45,181 nt of DNA from Acidobacteriota bacterium (lineage in GTDB: Bacteria; Acidobacteriota; Thermoanaerobaculia; Multivoradales; JAGPDF01): the NCBI GenBank assembly GCA_017860005.1, contig JAFNAE010000009.1:1-45181 (forward strand), given 5' to 3'. The notes under the pieces were generated by a model. The model did not search any database, was not told the origin of the DNA, and saw only the letters and a list, made by a program, of their open reading frames with translations. Below are positions 1 to 8,433 of this stretch, piece by piece. A program made the translations under genes and the position numbers. Positions within the stretch are counted from its first letter, which is position 1. Every line of letters starts with the position of its first letter.

Positions 1-2549
1 TTGACGTCGACCGGCAGCACGACGACGCCGTGGCGCTGGGCGTCCTGGACCAGCGTCGCCGGATGGTAGAAGCCCATCGGCCAGGCGTTGAGCAGCCCGA
101 TCAGGAACGCGGTCGGGTGGTGACGCTTCAGGTACGCGCTCGCGTAGGCGATGAGGGCGAAGCTCGCCGCGTGCGACTCGGGAAAGCCGTAGAGCGCGAA
201 GGAGGTGATCGACTGGACGATGCGGTCCTGGGTCTCGCCCACGATGCCGCGCGCCGCCATCCCCGCGCGCAGCCGCGCTTCGATCGACTGCATGCGCTCG
301 ACCGAGCGCTTGAACCCCATCGCGCGCCGCAGCTCCTCGGCCTCGCCGCCGGAGAAGCCCGCCACCGCCATCGCCATGCGCAGCAGCTGCTCCTGGAAGA
401 TCGGCACGCCGAGGGTGCGCGCGAGGATCGGCTCGAGGCAGGGATGGAAGTAGGTCACCGGCTCGCGCCCGAGGCGGCGCTCGAAGAACGGATGGACCAT
501 GCCGCCGGTGATCGGGCCGGGGCGGATGATCGCCACCTGGATGACGAGGTCGTAGAAGCGCTCGGGGGCGTTGCGCGGCAGCGACGCCATCTGCGCGCGG
601 CTCTCGACCTGGAAGACGCCCACCGTGTCGGCCGCGCGCAGCATGGCGTAGACCCCGGGATCGTCCGGGGGCAGATGGGCGAGGTCGAGGTGCACGCCCT
701 CCTCGCGGCTCACGATCGGCAGCACCTGCTCGAGCGCGTCGAGCATGCCGAGGCCGAGCAGGTCGACCTTGATGATGCCGAGGTCCGCGCAGTCGTCCTT
801 GTCCCACTGCACGACCACGCGCCCGGCCATCGCCGCCGGCTCGAGCGGCACGACCTCGTCGAGGCGGCCGGCGGCGATCACCATGCCGCCCGAGTGCTGC
901 CCCAGATGGCGGGGCAGGTTCTGGAGCCGCCGCCAGCACTCCGCGAAGCGGAGGTTGCGCGGCTCGGCGGGGTCGAGGCCGGCGGCGGCGAGCTCGCGCT
1001 CGAGCTCCTTGGGATCGCCGCGCTCGAGGTCGTAGCGGAACGAGCCGAGCTGTTTCGCCAGCCGGTCGACCTGGTCGGGTCCGTAGCCGAGCGCCTTGGC
1101 GACCTCGCGCGCGGCGGAGCGGTCGCGGTAGGTGATGACGTTGGCGGTCATCGCGGCGCCGCGCTCGCCGTAGGTGCGGTAGACGTGCTGGATGACCTTC
1201 TCGCGCTGCTCGCCCGAGGGCAGGTCGAGGTCGATGTCGGGCCACTCGCCGCGCTCCTCGGACAGGAAGCGCTCGAACAGGAGCTCCATCCTCACCGGGT
1301 CGACCGCCGTGATGCCGAGCGCGTAGCAGACGGCGCTGTTGGCGGCCGAGCCGCGCCCCTGGCAGAGGATGCGCTCGCGCCGGCAGAACTCGACCAGGTC
1401 GCCGACGATCAGGAAGTAGCCGGCCAGGTCGAGCTTCTCGATCAGCGCGAGCTCTCTCTCGATCTGCGCCTGGGCGCGCGCGGTGAGCGGCCGGAAGCGC
1501 GCGCGGGCGCCGTTCCAGGCCAGCTTGCGCAGCCAGGAGGCGGGACTCTCGCCGGGCGGCAGCTCGAAGTCGGGAAAGCGGTAGCCGAGGTCGTCGAGCG
1601 TGAAATCGAGGCGCGCGGCGAGCTCGCCGGCGTGGGCGACCGCCGCCGGCAGGTCGGCGAACAGGCGCGTCATCTCGGCCGCGCCCTTGAGGTGCCGCTC
1701 GCGGTTGGGAGCGAGCCGGGCGCCGGCGGCGTCGAGCGTCACGTGCCCGCGGATCGCGGTCAGCACGTCGTGGAGCGGCTTGTCCCCGGCGCGCGCGTAG
1801 CGCACGCCGTTGGTGGCGACGAGCGGCAGCCGGAGAGCGCGCGCGAGCTCGACCAGCCCCTGGTTGCGGCGCTCCTGCTCGCGCAGACCGTGACGCTGGA
1901 GCTCGACGTGCACGCGGCCGGGGAAGACGTGGGCGAGCCGCTCGAGCAGGCGCCGGGCGGCGTCGGCGCCGTGCGCTGCGAGGGCGTGCGCCAGGGGCCC
2001 CTCGTCGCCGCCGGTCAGCACGTGCAGCCCCCCGGCGTGGGCGGCGACCTGCTCGAAGCTCGCGCTCGCCGCGCCCTTCGGCCGGCCGCGCGCGGCCGCG
2101 GTCAGCAGCTTGCAGAGGTTCTGGTAGCCGGTGCGGTTCTCGGCGAGCAGGGTGAGCATCCCCGCTTCCAGCGGCACCTCCGCCCCGACCAGGGCCTTGA
2201 GCCCGGCGGCCTTCGCCGCCTTCCAGAAGCGCGGCGCGCCGTAGACGCCGGCGCGGTCGACGAGCGCCACCGCGGCGAGGTCGAGCGCGGCGGCGTGCTC
2301 GACCAGGTCCTCGGGGAGCGAGGCGCCGTCGAGGAAGGAGAAGGCCGACGCGCAGCGCAGCTCGGCCCAGGGCAGCGGCGAGGCCGGCGCTCCGGCGCGC
2401 CGGAAGGAGCGCTCGCGCAGCTTCTCCTTGCGCGCCCCGGGGGAGCGGTAGGGGGACGAGGGGTGGGCGGCCGGCGGCTCGGCCCAGAAGGCCCCGGGGT
2501 CGCCCGGCTCCCCGGGCGCGCTGAGATCGACGATCCCCTTGCGCCGCAC
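1..2549 (-). CDS. dnaE2: Error-prone DNA polymerase DnaE2/ImuC (C3-family alpha subunit), C-terminus cut by window start
   Basis: Minus-strand translation read by hand from GTG at 2549: N-terminal PHP-like ELRCASAFSFLDGASLPEDLVEHAAALDLAAVALVDRAGVYGAPRFWKAAKAAGLKALVGAEV, and near the window edge FALYGFPESHAASFALIAYASAYLKRHHPTAFLIGLLNAWPMGFYHPATLVQDAQRHGV. These are typical DnaE2 motifs. Start codon uncertain. Confidence 0.93.
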   Translation of the reverse strand, partial: MRRKGIVDLSAPGEPGDPGAFWAEPPAAHPSSPYRSPGARKEKLRERSFRRAGAPASPLPWAELRCASAFSFLDGASLPEDLVEHAAALDLAAVALVDRAGVYGAPRFWKAAKAAGLKALVGAEVPLEAGMLTLLAENRTGYQNLCKLLTAAARGRPKGAASASFEQVAAHAGGLHVLTGGDEGPLAHALAAHGADAARRLLERLAHVFPGRVHVELQRHGLREQERRNQGLVELARALRLPLVATNGVRYARAGDKPLHDVLTAIRGHVTLDAAGARLAPNRERHLKGAAEMTRLFADLPAAVAHAGELAARLDFTLDDLGYRFPDFELPPGESPASWLRKLAWNGARARFRPLTARAQAQIERELALIEKLDLAGYFLIVGDLVEFCRRERILCQGRGSAANSAVCYALGITAVDPVRMELLFERFLSEERGEWPDIDLDLPSGEQREKVIQHVYRTYGERGAAMTANVITYRDRSAAREVAKALGYGPDQVDRLAKQLGSFRYDLERGDPKELERELAAAGLDPAEPRNLRFAECWRRLQNLPRHLGQHSGGMVIAAGRLDEVVPLEPAAMAGRVVVQWDKDDCADLGIIKVDLLGLGMLDALEQVLPIVSREEGVHLDLAHLPPDDPGVYAMLRAADTVGVFQVESRAQMASLPRNAPERFYDLVIQVAIIRPGPITGGMVHPFFERRLGREPVTYFHPCLEPILARTLGVPIFQEQLLRMAMAVAGFSGGEAEELRRAMGFKRSVERMQSIEARLRAGMAARGIVGETQDRIVQSITSFALYGFPESHAASFALIAYASAYLKRHHPTAFLIGLLNAWPMGFYHPATLVQDAQRHGVVVLPVDV

Positions 2550-2556
2550 GGGGGAA

Positions 2557-2574
2557 GCGTAAAACAGGCGTAAG
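2557..2574 (-). promoter_or_regulatory. Candidate SOS/LexA-type operator upstream of dnaE2 (CTTACGCCTGTTTTACGC)
   Basis: Lies in the 42-bp gap between the GNAT gene and dnaE2; 16 of 18 positions match the sequence immediately upstream of imuA (13169-13186). Direct repeat TTAC-N7-TTAC. Confidence 0.55.
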
Positions 2575-2591
2575 ATCAGCGCAAGGGAGCG

Positions 2592-3110
2592 CTACTCGCC
2601 GCGCAGGCGGGCGTAGAGACAGGAGTCGAGCAGCCGCTGGTCCTTGAGCACGGAGCGGCGGGCGACGCCCTCCAGCCGGAAGCCGCACTTCTCGAGCACG
2701 CGGCGCGAGGCGAGGTTGGGCGCGAAGACCCAGGCGTGGAGCCGCTCGAACGGGAAGCTGGCGAACGCGAACTCGACGAATGCGGTCAACGCCTCGGTGC
2801 CGTAGCCGCGGCCCCAGCGGTCCCGTCCCAGCCAGTAGCCGACCTCCGCGTCGAGGCGGTTGACGTCGCTGCCGCGCTCGAGGCCGACGCCGCCGATGAC
2901 CCGGCCGCCGAGCGTCACCGCGAGGTCGGTCGCGGGCGTCGTCGCGCGCGCGTGCGCGATCCAGCGCTCGGCGTCCTCGCGCGCGTAGGGATGCGGGAAC
3001 CGGTCGCGCAGATGCAGCCAGACCGCGCGGTCGTCGGCGGCCGCGACGAGATCGTCCTCGTCGCCCGGCCGGAACGGCCGCAGGATCAGGCGATCGGTGC
3101 GGATCTCCAC
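2592..3110 (-). CDS. GNAT family N-acetyltransferase (RimJ/RimL-like)
   Basis: ORF 172 aa: MEIRTDRLILRPFRPGDEDDLVAAADD...GYWLGRDRWGRGYGTEALTAFVEFAFASFPFERLHAWVFAPNLASRRVLEKCGFRLEG; classic GNAT acetyl-CoA binding and C-terminal motifs. Confidence 0.92.
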   Translation of the reverse strand: MEIRTDRLILRPFRPGDEDDLVAAADDRAVWLHLRDRFPHPYAREDAERWIAHARATTPATDLAVTLGGRVIGGVGLERGSDVNRLDAEVGYWLGRDRWGRGYGTEALTAFVEFAFASFPFERLHAWVFAPNLASRRVLEKCGFRLEGVARRSVLKDQRLLDSCLYARLRGE

Positions 3111-3135
3111 CCCGGGATGCTACTGCGTGGAGCGC

Positions 3136-4671
3136 TCAGCGCGCCGGCGGCAGGCGCAACGCGCCCCATTCGCCCGACTCGGGGTCCTCGACCAGGGCGA
3201 GCGCCGGCTCGGGTGCGCGCGCGACGCCGGAGGGCTGCGCGTCCGGCAGTGTGGCGCATGCCTCGGCAGGAAAGGGACGGACCTCGACCACGGGGCCGAC
3301 CGCGACGGCGTCCGCAGCCGCCTCCGCGCTCAGGGTCGCGGCGCGCACGAACTCGTGCGTCGTGGGTCCGGAGAAGCAGACGCGGCGCGCGGGCGGCAGA
3401 GAGTCGTCGGCAACGGTGCGCACGAGCGCCCCGAGCTCCACGTCGAGATCGCCTGCGGCGAGCGCGCGCAACCGCGCGGCCGTCGCTTCGGGCGGCATCC
3501 CCGAGCGCGACCAGCGCCGCGCGGGCAGCGCTCTGCCGTCGCCCCCCGTCCAGCGCACTTCGAGCGGCAACATGCGGCCGGGCCCCGGATCCGGCGAGCG
3601 CACCACGAGCCGGCGGCGATTCGCGAGGCGCTCCATCTGGGAGGCGACCGCGGCGGCGTCGGCGAGCAGGGTGCCGGCGCCGGCGCGCACGAAGTGCGCC
3701 CACGGGCGCAGTCCGAGGTCGGTCGCCACGCTGAGCCTCGCCTCGTCGCGCGCCGCGCCGCGCAGGTAGTGGCGCGGGGCGAAGAGCCGCACCATCCAGC
3801 TGCTGCTCTCCCTGCCGCCCGAGTTGATGCGCGTCGCGGGGCGCCGATCGGGGCCCGGTCGGACCTCCGAGTCGAGCGGGACCACCGCGGAGAGCACGTA
3901 GGTGGTCCAGCCGAACGCGGCGGCGACACGCGCGGCGTCCTCGATGGGCCGCAGTTGCGCGAGGACGGGACCGTCGCCTCCGCGCCCGAGGTCGGCGAGG
4001 GCGTTGAGCAGGTCCGCGTTGACCGCCCAGGCGTCACCGACCACGACGAGGGCGCGCCGCCCGCCGCCGTCGCGGCTGGCGAGCGCCACCGTGAGCCGGT
4101 CGAGAGCGCGCAGGCGCACCTCGAGCGGTGAGCGGCCCGCCGCGGGCGCCGAATCCCATTCGGGGGCGCGACGGGCGAGCAGCGCGGCGAGGGCGGCCGG
4201 GCTGGCGACCGGTGCCTCCCGTCCGGAGCCCTCGACCGCGAGCGTGATCGGAACGCAGGCCGGGACCGCCGCCATCGTCGCCGCCCGGGCGAGCGAGCGC
4301 GCACCCTCGGCGCGCGCCCGCGGGCTCGCGAGCGCGGGGTCGAACCAGACCAGGAGCTCGAGGATCGGGCACGGCCCTCCGCCCGGCTCCCGCTCGTCGC
4401 CGTCATCCTCCGCGTCGCCTGCGGGCGTCGCGACCTGCTCCAGCGGGCGGCCGTCTTCGAGCACCAGGAAGTCCCGGTCGGCGCGGCGGCCGAGCGACTC
4501 GAGCGGGGGCAGGACCGAGGCATCGAAGTCGACCTCCAGCTCGCGCACCACGACTTCCTCTCGATAGGGCGCCAGCGCGCTGCCGCGGCCCGGGCCCGCG
4601 GCGCCGGCGACCGGGACGGCGATCGCCCAGGCGACCAGCGCGGAGACGACCGGCGACCTCGCGTGGGACAT
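3136..4671 (-). CDS. VWFA-related domain secreted protein
   Basis: In-frame part of ORF 3136..5412 from MSHARSPVVSALVAWAIAVPVAGAAG (signal-peptide like). Contains FLVLEDGRPLEQVA, a degenerate VWA-like core (ILELLVWFDPALASPRARAEGARSLARAATM) and RRALVVVGDAW, as in VWFA-related proteins. Upstream part of the ORF is antisense/shifted relative to the USP gene and not supported. Confidence 0.7.
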   Translation of the reverse strand: MSHARSPVVSALVAWAIAVPVAGAAGPGRGSALAPYREEVVVRELEVDFDASVLPPLESLGRRADRDFLVLEDGRPLEQVATPAGDAEDDGDEREPGGGPCPILELLVWFDPALASPRARAEGARSLARAATMAAVPACVPITLAVEGSGREAPVASPAALAALLARRAPEWDSAPAAGRSPLEVRLRALDRLTVALASRDGGGRRALVVVGDAWAVNADLLNALADLGRGGDGPVLAQLRPIEDAARVAAAFGWTTYVLSAVVPLDSEVRPGPDRRPATRINSGGRESSSWMVRLFAPRHYLRGAARDEARLSVATDLGLRPWAHFVRAGAGTLLADAAAVASQMERLANRRRLVVRSPDPGPGRMLPLEVRWTGGDGRALPARRWSRSGMPPEATAARLRALAAGDLDVELGALVRTVADDSLPPARRVCFSGPTTHEFVRAATLSAEAAADAVAVGPVVEVRPFPAEACATLPDAQPSGVARAPEPALALVEDPESGEWGALRLPPAR

Positions 4672-4736
4672 GCCTGGAGACTCGAGCAAGCCGGATGCCG
4701 GGCCCCCCTTCGGCCCGGGCGCTCGCGCGCGGTCCC

Positions 4737-5492
4737 TCAGTGCGCGAGCAGGACCGGGCAGGGGGCGAGCTGGAGGAGCTTGTCCGAGACGCTGCCGGTG
4801 AGCAGATCCTCCCAGGCGGACTGCCCGCGCCGGCCGGCGGTGATCAGGTCGGCTGCCCCGGCCAGGTCGCGCACGACGTCCTCCTCGTCGATGCCGGCGC
4901 CGTCGGCGGCCGCCTCGCGCACCCGCACCGCCAGCACTTCCGCCGTGGGTGCCCACTCGGCGAGGGCCGCCACGGCGGCGCGCGCCGGCGCCGACCCGTC
5001 CAGCGCCGCGAGCACGAGGCGCGGTGGCGAGGGCCTCGTCTCGCCGCGCACGACCACGACCGGCACGGGCGCGCGCCGCGCCACCGCTGCCGAGACGCTG
5101 CCGAGCACCAGGTGAGAGGCGCCGCTGCCGTGTCGCCCGACCACGACCAGCCCGGCGCCCTGGCTCTGGGCGTGCTCGATCAGCGTCTCGACGGGCAGCC
5201 AGCGGCGCAGGTGGATCTCCACCGGGAGGCCTTCGGCGGCCAACAGGTCGCGCTCGGCTTCGAGCCGCTCGCGCATCTCGCGCTCGTGGCGCCCGAGCAG
5301 TTCCCCCACGCTCAGGTGGTCGTAGCCGTGGTGCGGGATGGCGGGAAGGGCGAGCGCGTGGACGAGGTGCAGGGCGCGGCCGCCCCGGGCGCGCGCCAGC
5401 GCGGCAGCCCACGCCGCGGCGCGGCGCGCGTCGGGCGAGCCGTCGAAGCCGACCACCACGGGCGAGGGAGCGGGCGAGCGGTCCTCCTGCAC
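4737..5492 (-). CDS. Universal stress protein, tandem UspA domains
   Basis: 251 aa: PVVVGFDGSPDARRAAAWAAALA...LVVVGRHGSGASHLVLGSVSAAVARRAPVPVVVVRG... and a second domain ending LLTGSVSDKLLQLAPCPVLLAH. Confidence 0.9.
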   Translation of the reverse strand: MQEDRSPAPSPVVVGFDGSPDARRAAAWAAALARARGGRALHLVHALALPAIPHHGYDHLSVGELLGRHEREMRERLEAERDLLAAEGLPVEIHLRRWLPVETLIEHAQSQGAGLVVVGRHGSGASHLVLGSVSAAVARRAPVPVVVVRGETRPSPPRLVLAALDGSAPARAAVAALAEWAPTAEVLAVRVREAAADGAGIDEEDVVRDLAGAADLITAGRRGQSAWEDLLTGSVSDKLLQLAPCPVLLAH

Positions 5493-5576
5493 ATCGGCAA
5501 CCCTAGCAAACCGCGGTGCTTGCCCGGGAAGCGGGTCGGGGTTAGCATCCGCGAAATTTTCGAAATCACTGGACGT

Positions 5577-5595
5577 CCTCCCCGTGGTGGGGAGG
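5577..5595 (+). promoter_or_regulatory. Hairpin in the TonB-dependent receptor leader
   Basis: CCTCCCC-gtggt-GGGGAGG perfect 7-bp stem (8 bp counting the flanking T-A pair), 31 nt before the ATG at 5627. Confidence 0.4.
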
Positions 5596-5626
5596 AGGTC
5601 GCTCTGCTGGAGGAGGAGGTCCGAGG

Positions 5627-7738
5627 ATGAGAACCCGAACCAGGTGGCTGGTCGCGATGGCCGGATTCGCGCTGGCCACGGCGCTGGTAGCGCAGGAGCC
5701 GGGCGGCCCCGCGACGGAGCCCCCAGCCGACGAGCCGAAGGACCAGATCGAAGAGGTCATCGTCGTCACCGCGTCGCGCACGGAGCAGTCGCTCAACGAG
5801 GCCCCGGCGGCGATCACGGTGATCGACTCCCGAACCATCGAATCGATCCCGGCCGACGACTACGGCGATCTCCTGCGCAACGTCCCGGGCCTCAACGTGT
5901 CGCAGACCAGCGCGCGGGACATCAACATGACCGCGCGCGGCTCGACCAACACGCTCTCGACCTCCCAGCTGGTGCTGCTCGACGGCCGCTCCCTGTACCT
6001 CGACTTCTTCGGATTCGTGATGTGGGACTTCCTGCCCGTCAATCCCGCCGAGATCAAGCAGATCGAGGCGGTGCGCGGGCCGGGCAGCGCGGTGTGGGGC
6101 GCCAACGCCATGACCGGCGTGGTCAACCTGATCACCAAGCGGCCGCGCGAGATGGTGGGCACCAGCCTGCTCTTCGGCGGCGGCGAGCTCGGCACCCTGT
6201 ACGGCAGCCTCAGCCACGCCGGCGTCTCGGGCAAGCTCGGCTACAAGGTCTCGGCCGGCTACTACGAGCAGGATCCCTACGACCGGCCGACCGGCGTGGT
6301 GCCGGGCTCGAACCCGCCCACCAGCTATCCCGACTTCGAGAATTCGGGCACCGAGCAGCCCAAGATCGACCTGCGCCTCGACTACGACGTGCGCGAGGAC
6401 GCCGTCCTGAGCGTCGGTGCGGGCTACGCGGGCACCGACGGCATCATCCACACCGGCATCGGGCCGTTCGACATCGACAAGAGCTCGAATCTCTCCTACG
6501 CGAAGGCGGACTGGAGCCAGAACTCCTTCCACTTCCACCTGTTCGCGAACTTCCTGGACGCGGACTCGGTCAACCTGCTCACGCGCGGATCCGACGGCCA
6601 GCCGCTGGGCTTCGCGTTCGCCACCGACACCTACAATCTCGAGGCCGCCAACACCTCCGTCGTCGGTTCCCACAACATCTTCACCTACGGGGCCAACTAC
6701 CGGTGGAGCGACTTCGACCTCGAGATCGCGCCCGAGGGCACCGACAAGAAGGAATGGGGCGTGTTCCTGCAGGACGAGATCCTGCTCGGCGACAAGGTGC
6801 GCTGGCTGATCGGCGGCCGCTACGACGACATCGAGCCGCTCGAGGACGGCGTGTTCACGCCGCGCACGAGCCTGCTCATCTCGCCCACTCCGAACCACAC
6901 CTTCCGCCTCTCCTACAACGAGGCGTTCCGCACGCCGTCGGCGATCAACAACTACCTCGACGTCACGATCCTCAACCAGGTCGGTCCCTTCCTCCTTCCG
7001 GCCCGCGCCGACGGCAACGTCGAGCTGGTCGAGGAGAGCATGGTCGCCTACGAGGTCGGCTACGTGGGGACGCTCGACAACGGTCTCAACCTGTCGCTCG
7101 CCGCCTACCGCAACGAGACCGAGAACTCGATCGACTTCTACGTCCAGCGCACGTACGGACCGGGGAATCTGCCGCCGGTCGGCATCCCGCCCGCTCCCGG
7201 CGTGCCGCCGCAGCTGGTGCCCTGCTTCCTGTTCGCGCCCGGCACCTTCCCGCCCTGCGCGGCGGTGGGCGGCGGGCTCGCCGGCGTGGTGCCCTCGGAC
7301 TTCAGCTACCGCAACATCGGCAAGACCACCGACCAGGGCGTCGAGTTCTCGCTCGAGCAGCGCGCGCTCGGCGACTGGTCCTGGTTCTTCAACGCCTCCT
7401 GGCAGGACGCGCCCGAGTTCGAGGGCGTCTCGGCCGACGACCAGAACGTGCCGCCCGAGTGGCGCGGCAACCTGGGGATTTCGTTCGACAACGGCGGCTT
7501 CTTCGCCAGCGCCAACGTCAACTACCAGGACGAGGCGTACTGGGCCGACGTGCTCAACGTGCGCGGCTCGACCGACGCCTTCACGCAGGTCAACGTCGCG
7601 GCCGGCGTGCGCCTGCTCGACGAGCGCATGACGCTGTCGATCATCGCCGCCAACGTGTTCGACGAGGACGTGCAGCAGCACATCTTCGGCGACATCATCT
7701 CGCGCAAGGTCACCGGCCAGGTCGGCTTCCGCTTCTGA
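5627..7738 (+). CDS. TonB-dependent outer membrane receptor
   Basis: 703 aa with N-terminal signal, TonB-box like IEEVIVVTASRTEQSLNEAPAAITVID, plug motif LLRNVPGLNVSQTSARDINMTARG...LVLLDGRSLY...IEAVRGPGSAVWGANAMTGVVNLITK, and C-terminal beta-strand ending VTGQVGFRF. Confidence 0.95.
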   Translation: MRTRTRWLVAMAGFALATALVAQEPGGPATEPPADEPKDQIEEVIVVTASRTEQSLNEAPAAITVIDSRTIESIPADDYGDLLRNVPGLNVSQTSARDINMTARGSTNTLSTSQLVLLDGRSLYLDFFGFVMWDFLPVNPAEIKQIEAVRGPGSAVWGANAMTGVVNLITKRPREMVGTSLLFGGGELGTLYGSLSHAGVSGKLGYKVSAGYYEQDPYDRPTGVVPGSNPPTSYPDFENSGTEQPKIDLRLDYDVREDAVLSVGAGYAGTDGIIHTGIGPFDIDKSSNLSYAKADWSQNSFHFHLFANFLDADSVNLLTRGSDGQPLGFAFATDTYNLEAANTSVVGSHNIFTYGANYRWSDFDLEIAPEGTDKKEWGVFLQDEILLGDKVRWLIGGRYDDIEPLEDGVFTPRTSLLISPTPNHTFRLSYNEAFRTPSAINNYLDVTILNQVGPFLLPARADGNVELVEESMVAYEVGYVGTLDNGLNLSLAAYRNETENSIDFYVQRTYGPGNLPPVGIPPAPGVPPQLVPCFLFAPGTFPPCAAVGGGLAGVVPSDFSYRNIGKTTDQGVEFSLEQRALGDWSWFFNASWQDAPEFEGVSADDQNVPPEWRGNLGISFDNGGFFASANVNYQDEAYWADVLNVRGSTDAFTQVNVAAGVRLLDERMTLSIIAANVFDEDVQQHIFGDIISRKVTGQVGFRF

Positions 7739-7762
7739 GCCGAAGGCCGGCGCGGCCGCTCG

Positions 7763-7798
7763 AAGGGCCGGGGCCCGCGGGCTCCGGCCCTTCCCTTC
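7763..7798 (+). terminator. Intrinsic terminator-like hairpin after the TonB-dependent receptor
   Basis: AAGGGCCGG ... CCGGCCCTT perfect 9-bp stem (7763-7771 / 7784-7792) followed by pyrimidine-rich CCCTTC, 25 nt after the stop. Confidence 0.6.
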
Positions 7799-7800
7799 TG

Positions 7801-8421
7801 GTGACGGGAGGGGCGCGCGTTCCCTTCGCGGTACGCGTCGCCTACACCGGTTGGATGGCGGTCTGGGTGCCCGTCTACTGGCTCGAGAACGGCCCCGCCA
7901 ATTTCCTCTGGATCTGCGACTTCGCCAACTTCGTGCTGCTCGCCGCGCTGTGGACCGGCAGCGCCCTGCTCGCCACCTCGCAGCTGGTCGGAGTGCTGTT
8001 CATCCAGCTGATCTGGGCGGCCGACTTCCTGGGCCGGCTGGCGACGGGGGCGCACCCGATCGGCGGCACCGAGTACATGTTCGACGCCGCCACGCCGCTG
8101 GGCCTGCGCGCCCTGTCGCTCTTCCACCTGTGGACCGTGCCGCTGCTGCTCTGGCTGGTGGCGAGGACCGGTCACGATCGGCGCGGCTGGCGGCTGCAGG
8201 CGGTGATCGTCGCGCTGCTGCTGCCGGCCGGCCAGCAGCTCGGCAGCCGCGAGCAGAACCTGAACTGGATGTGGGCTCCCTTCGGCGTCGAGCAGACCCT
8301 GCTGCCGCCGCTCGTCTTCGCCGCCGCCTCGATCCCGATCGTGGTGGTGGTGCTCGTTCTCCCCGCCGACCTGCTCGTGCGCCGCTGGCTGGCCCGCGCG
8401 CGAGAGGCGCGAGCCGCCTGA
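7801..8421 (+). CDS. Multi-pass integral membrane protein, unknown function
   Basis: In-frame portion of ORF 5338..8421 from GTG at 7801: VTGGARVPFAVRVAYTGWMAVWVPVYWLENGPANFLWICDFANFVLLAALWTGSALLATSQLVGVLFIQLIWAADF...; multiple hydrophobic segments. Confidence 0.8.
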   Translation: MTGGARVPFAVRVAYTGWMAVWVPVYWLENGPANFLWICDFANFVLLAALWTGSALLATSQLVGVLFIQLIWAADFLGRLATGAHPIGGTEYMFDAATPLGLRALSLFHLWTVPLLLWLVARTGHDRRGWRLQAVIVALLLPAGQQLGSREQNLNWMWAPFGVEQTLLPPLVFAAASIPIVVVVLVLPADLLVRRWLARAREARAA

Positions 8422-8433
8422 GCCGCGGCCCGG

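Noticed and set aside
30-2573. 847-aa plus-strand ORF (and similar very long ORFs opposite real genes)
   Set aside because: Antisense to clear dnaE2 coding sequence; low-complexity R/A/E/G-rich translation typical of GC-rich shadow frames. The same applies to ORFs such as 8449..10827, 10694..13174, 33345..36527, 38486 upstream part and 42859..44436.
3136-5412. 758-aa minus ORF combining the VWA protein with upstream sequence
   Set aside because: Upstream part overlaps the universal stress protein in another frame; MSHARSPVV at 4671 with a signal peptide is the more likely start.
5338-8421. 1027-aa plus-strand ORF spanning the TonB receptor and the membrane protein
   Set aside because: Frame is shifted relative to the receptor; only the part after 7801 has protein-like composition.
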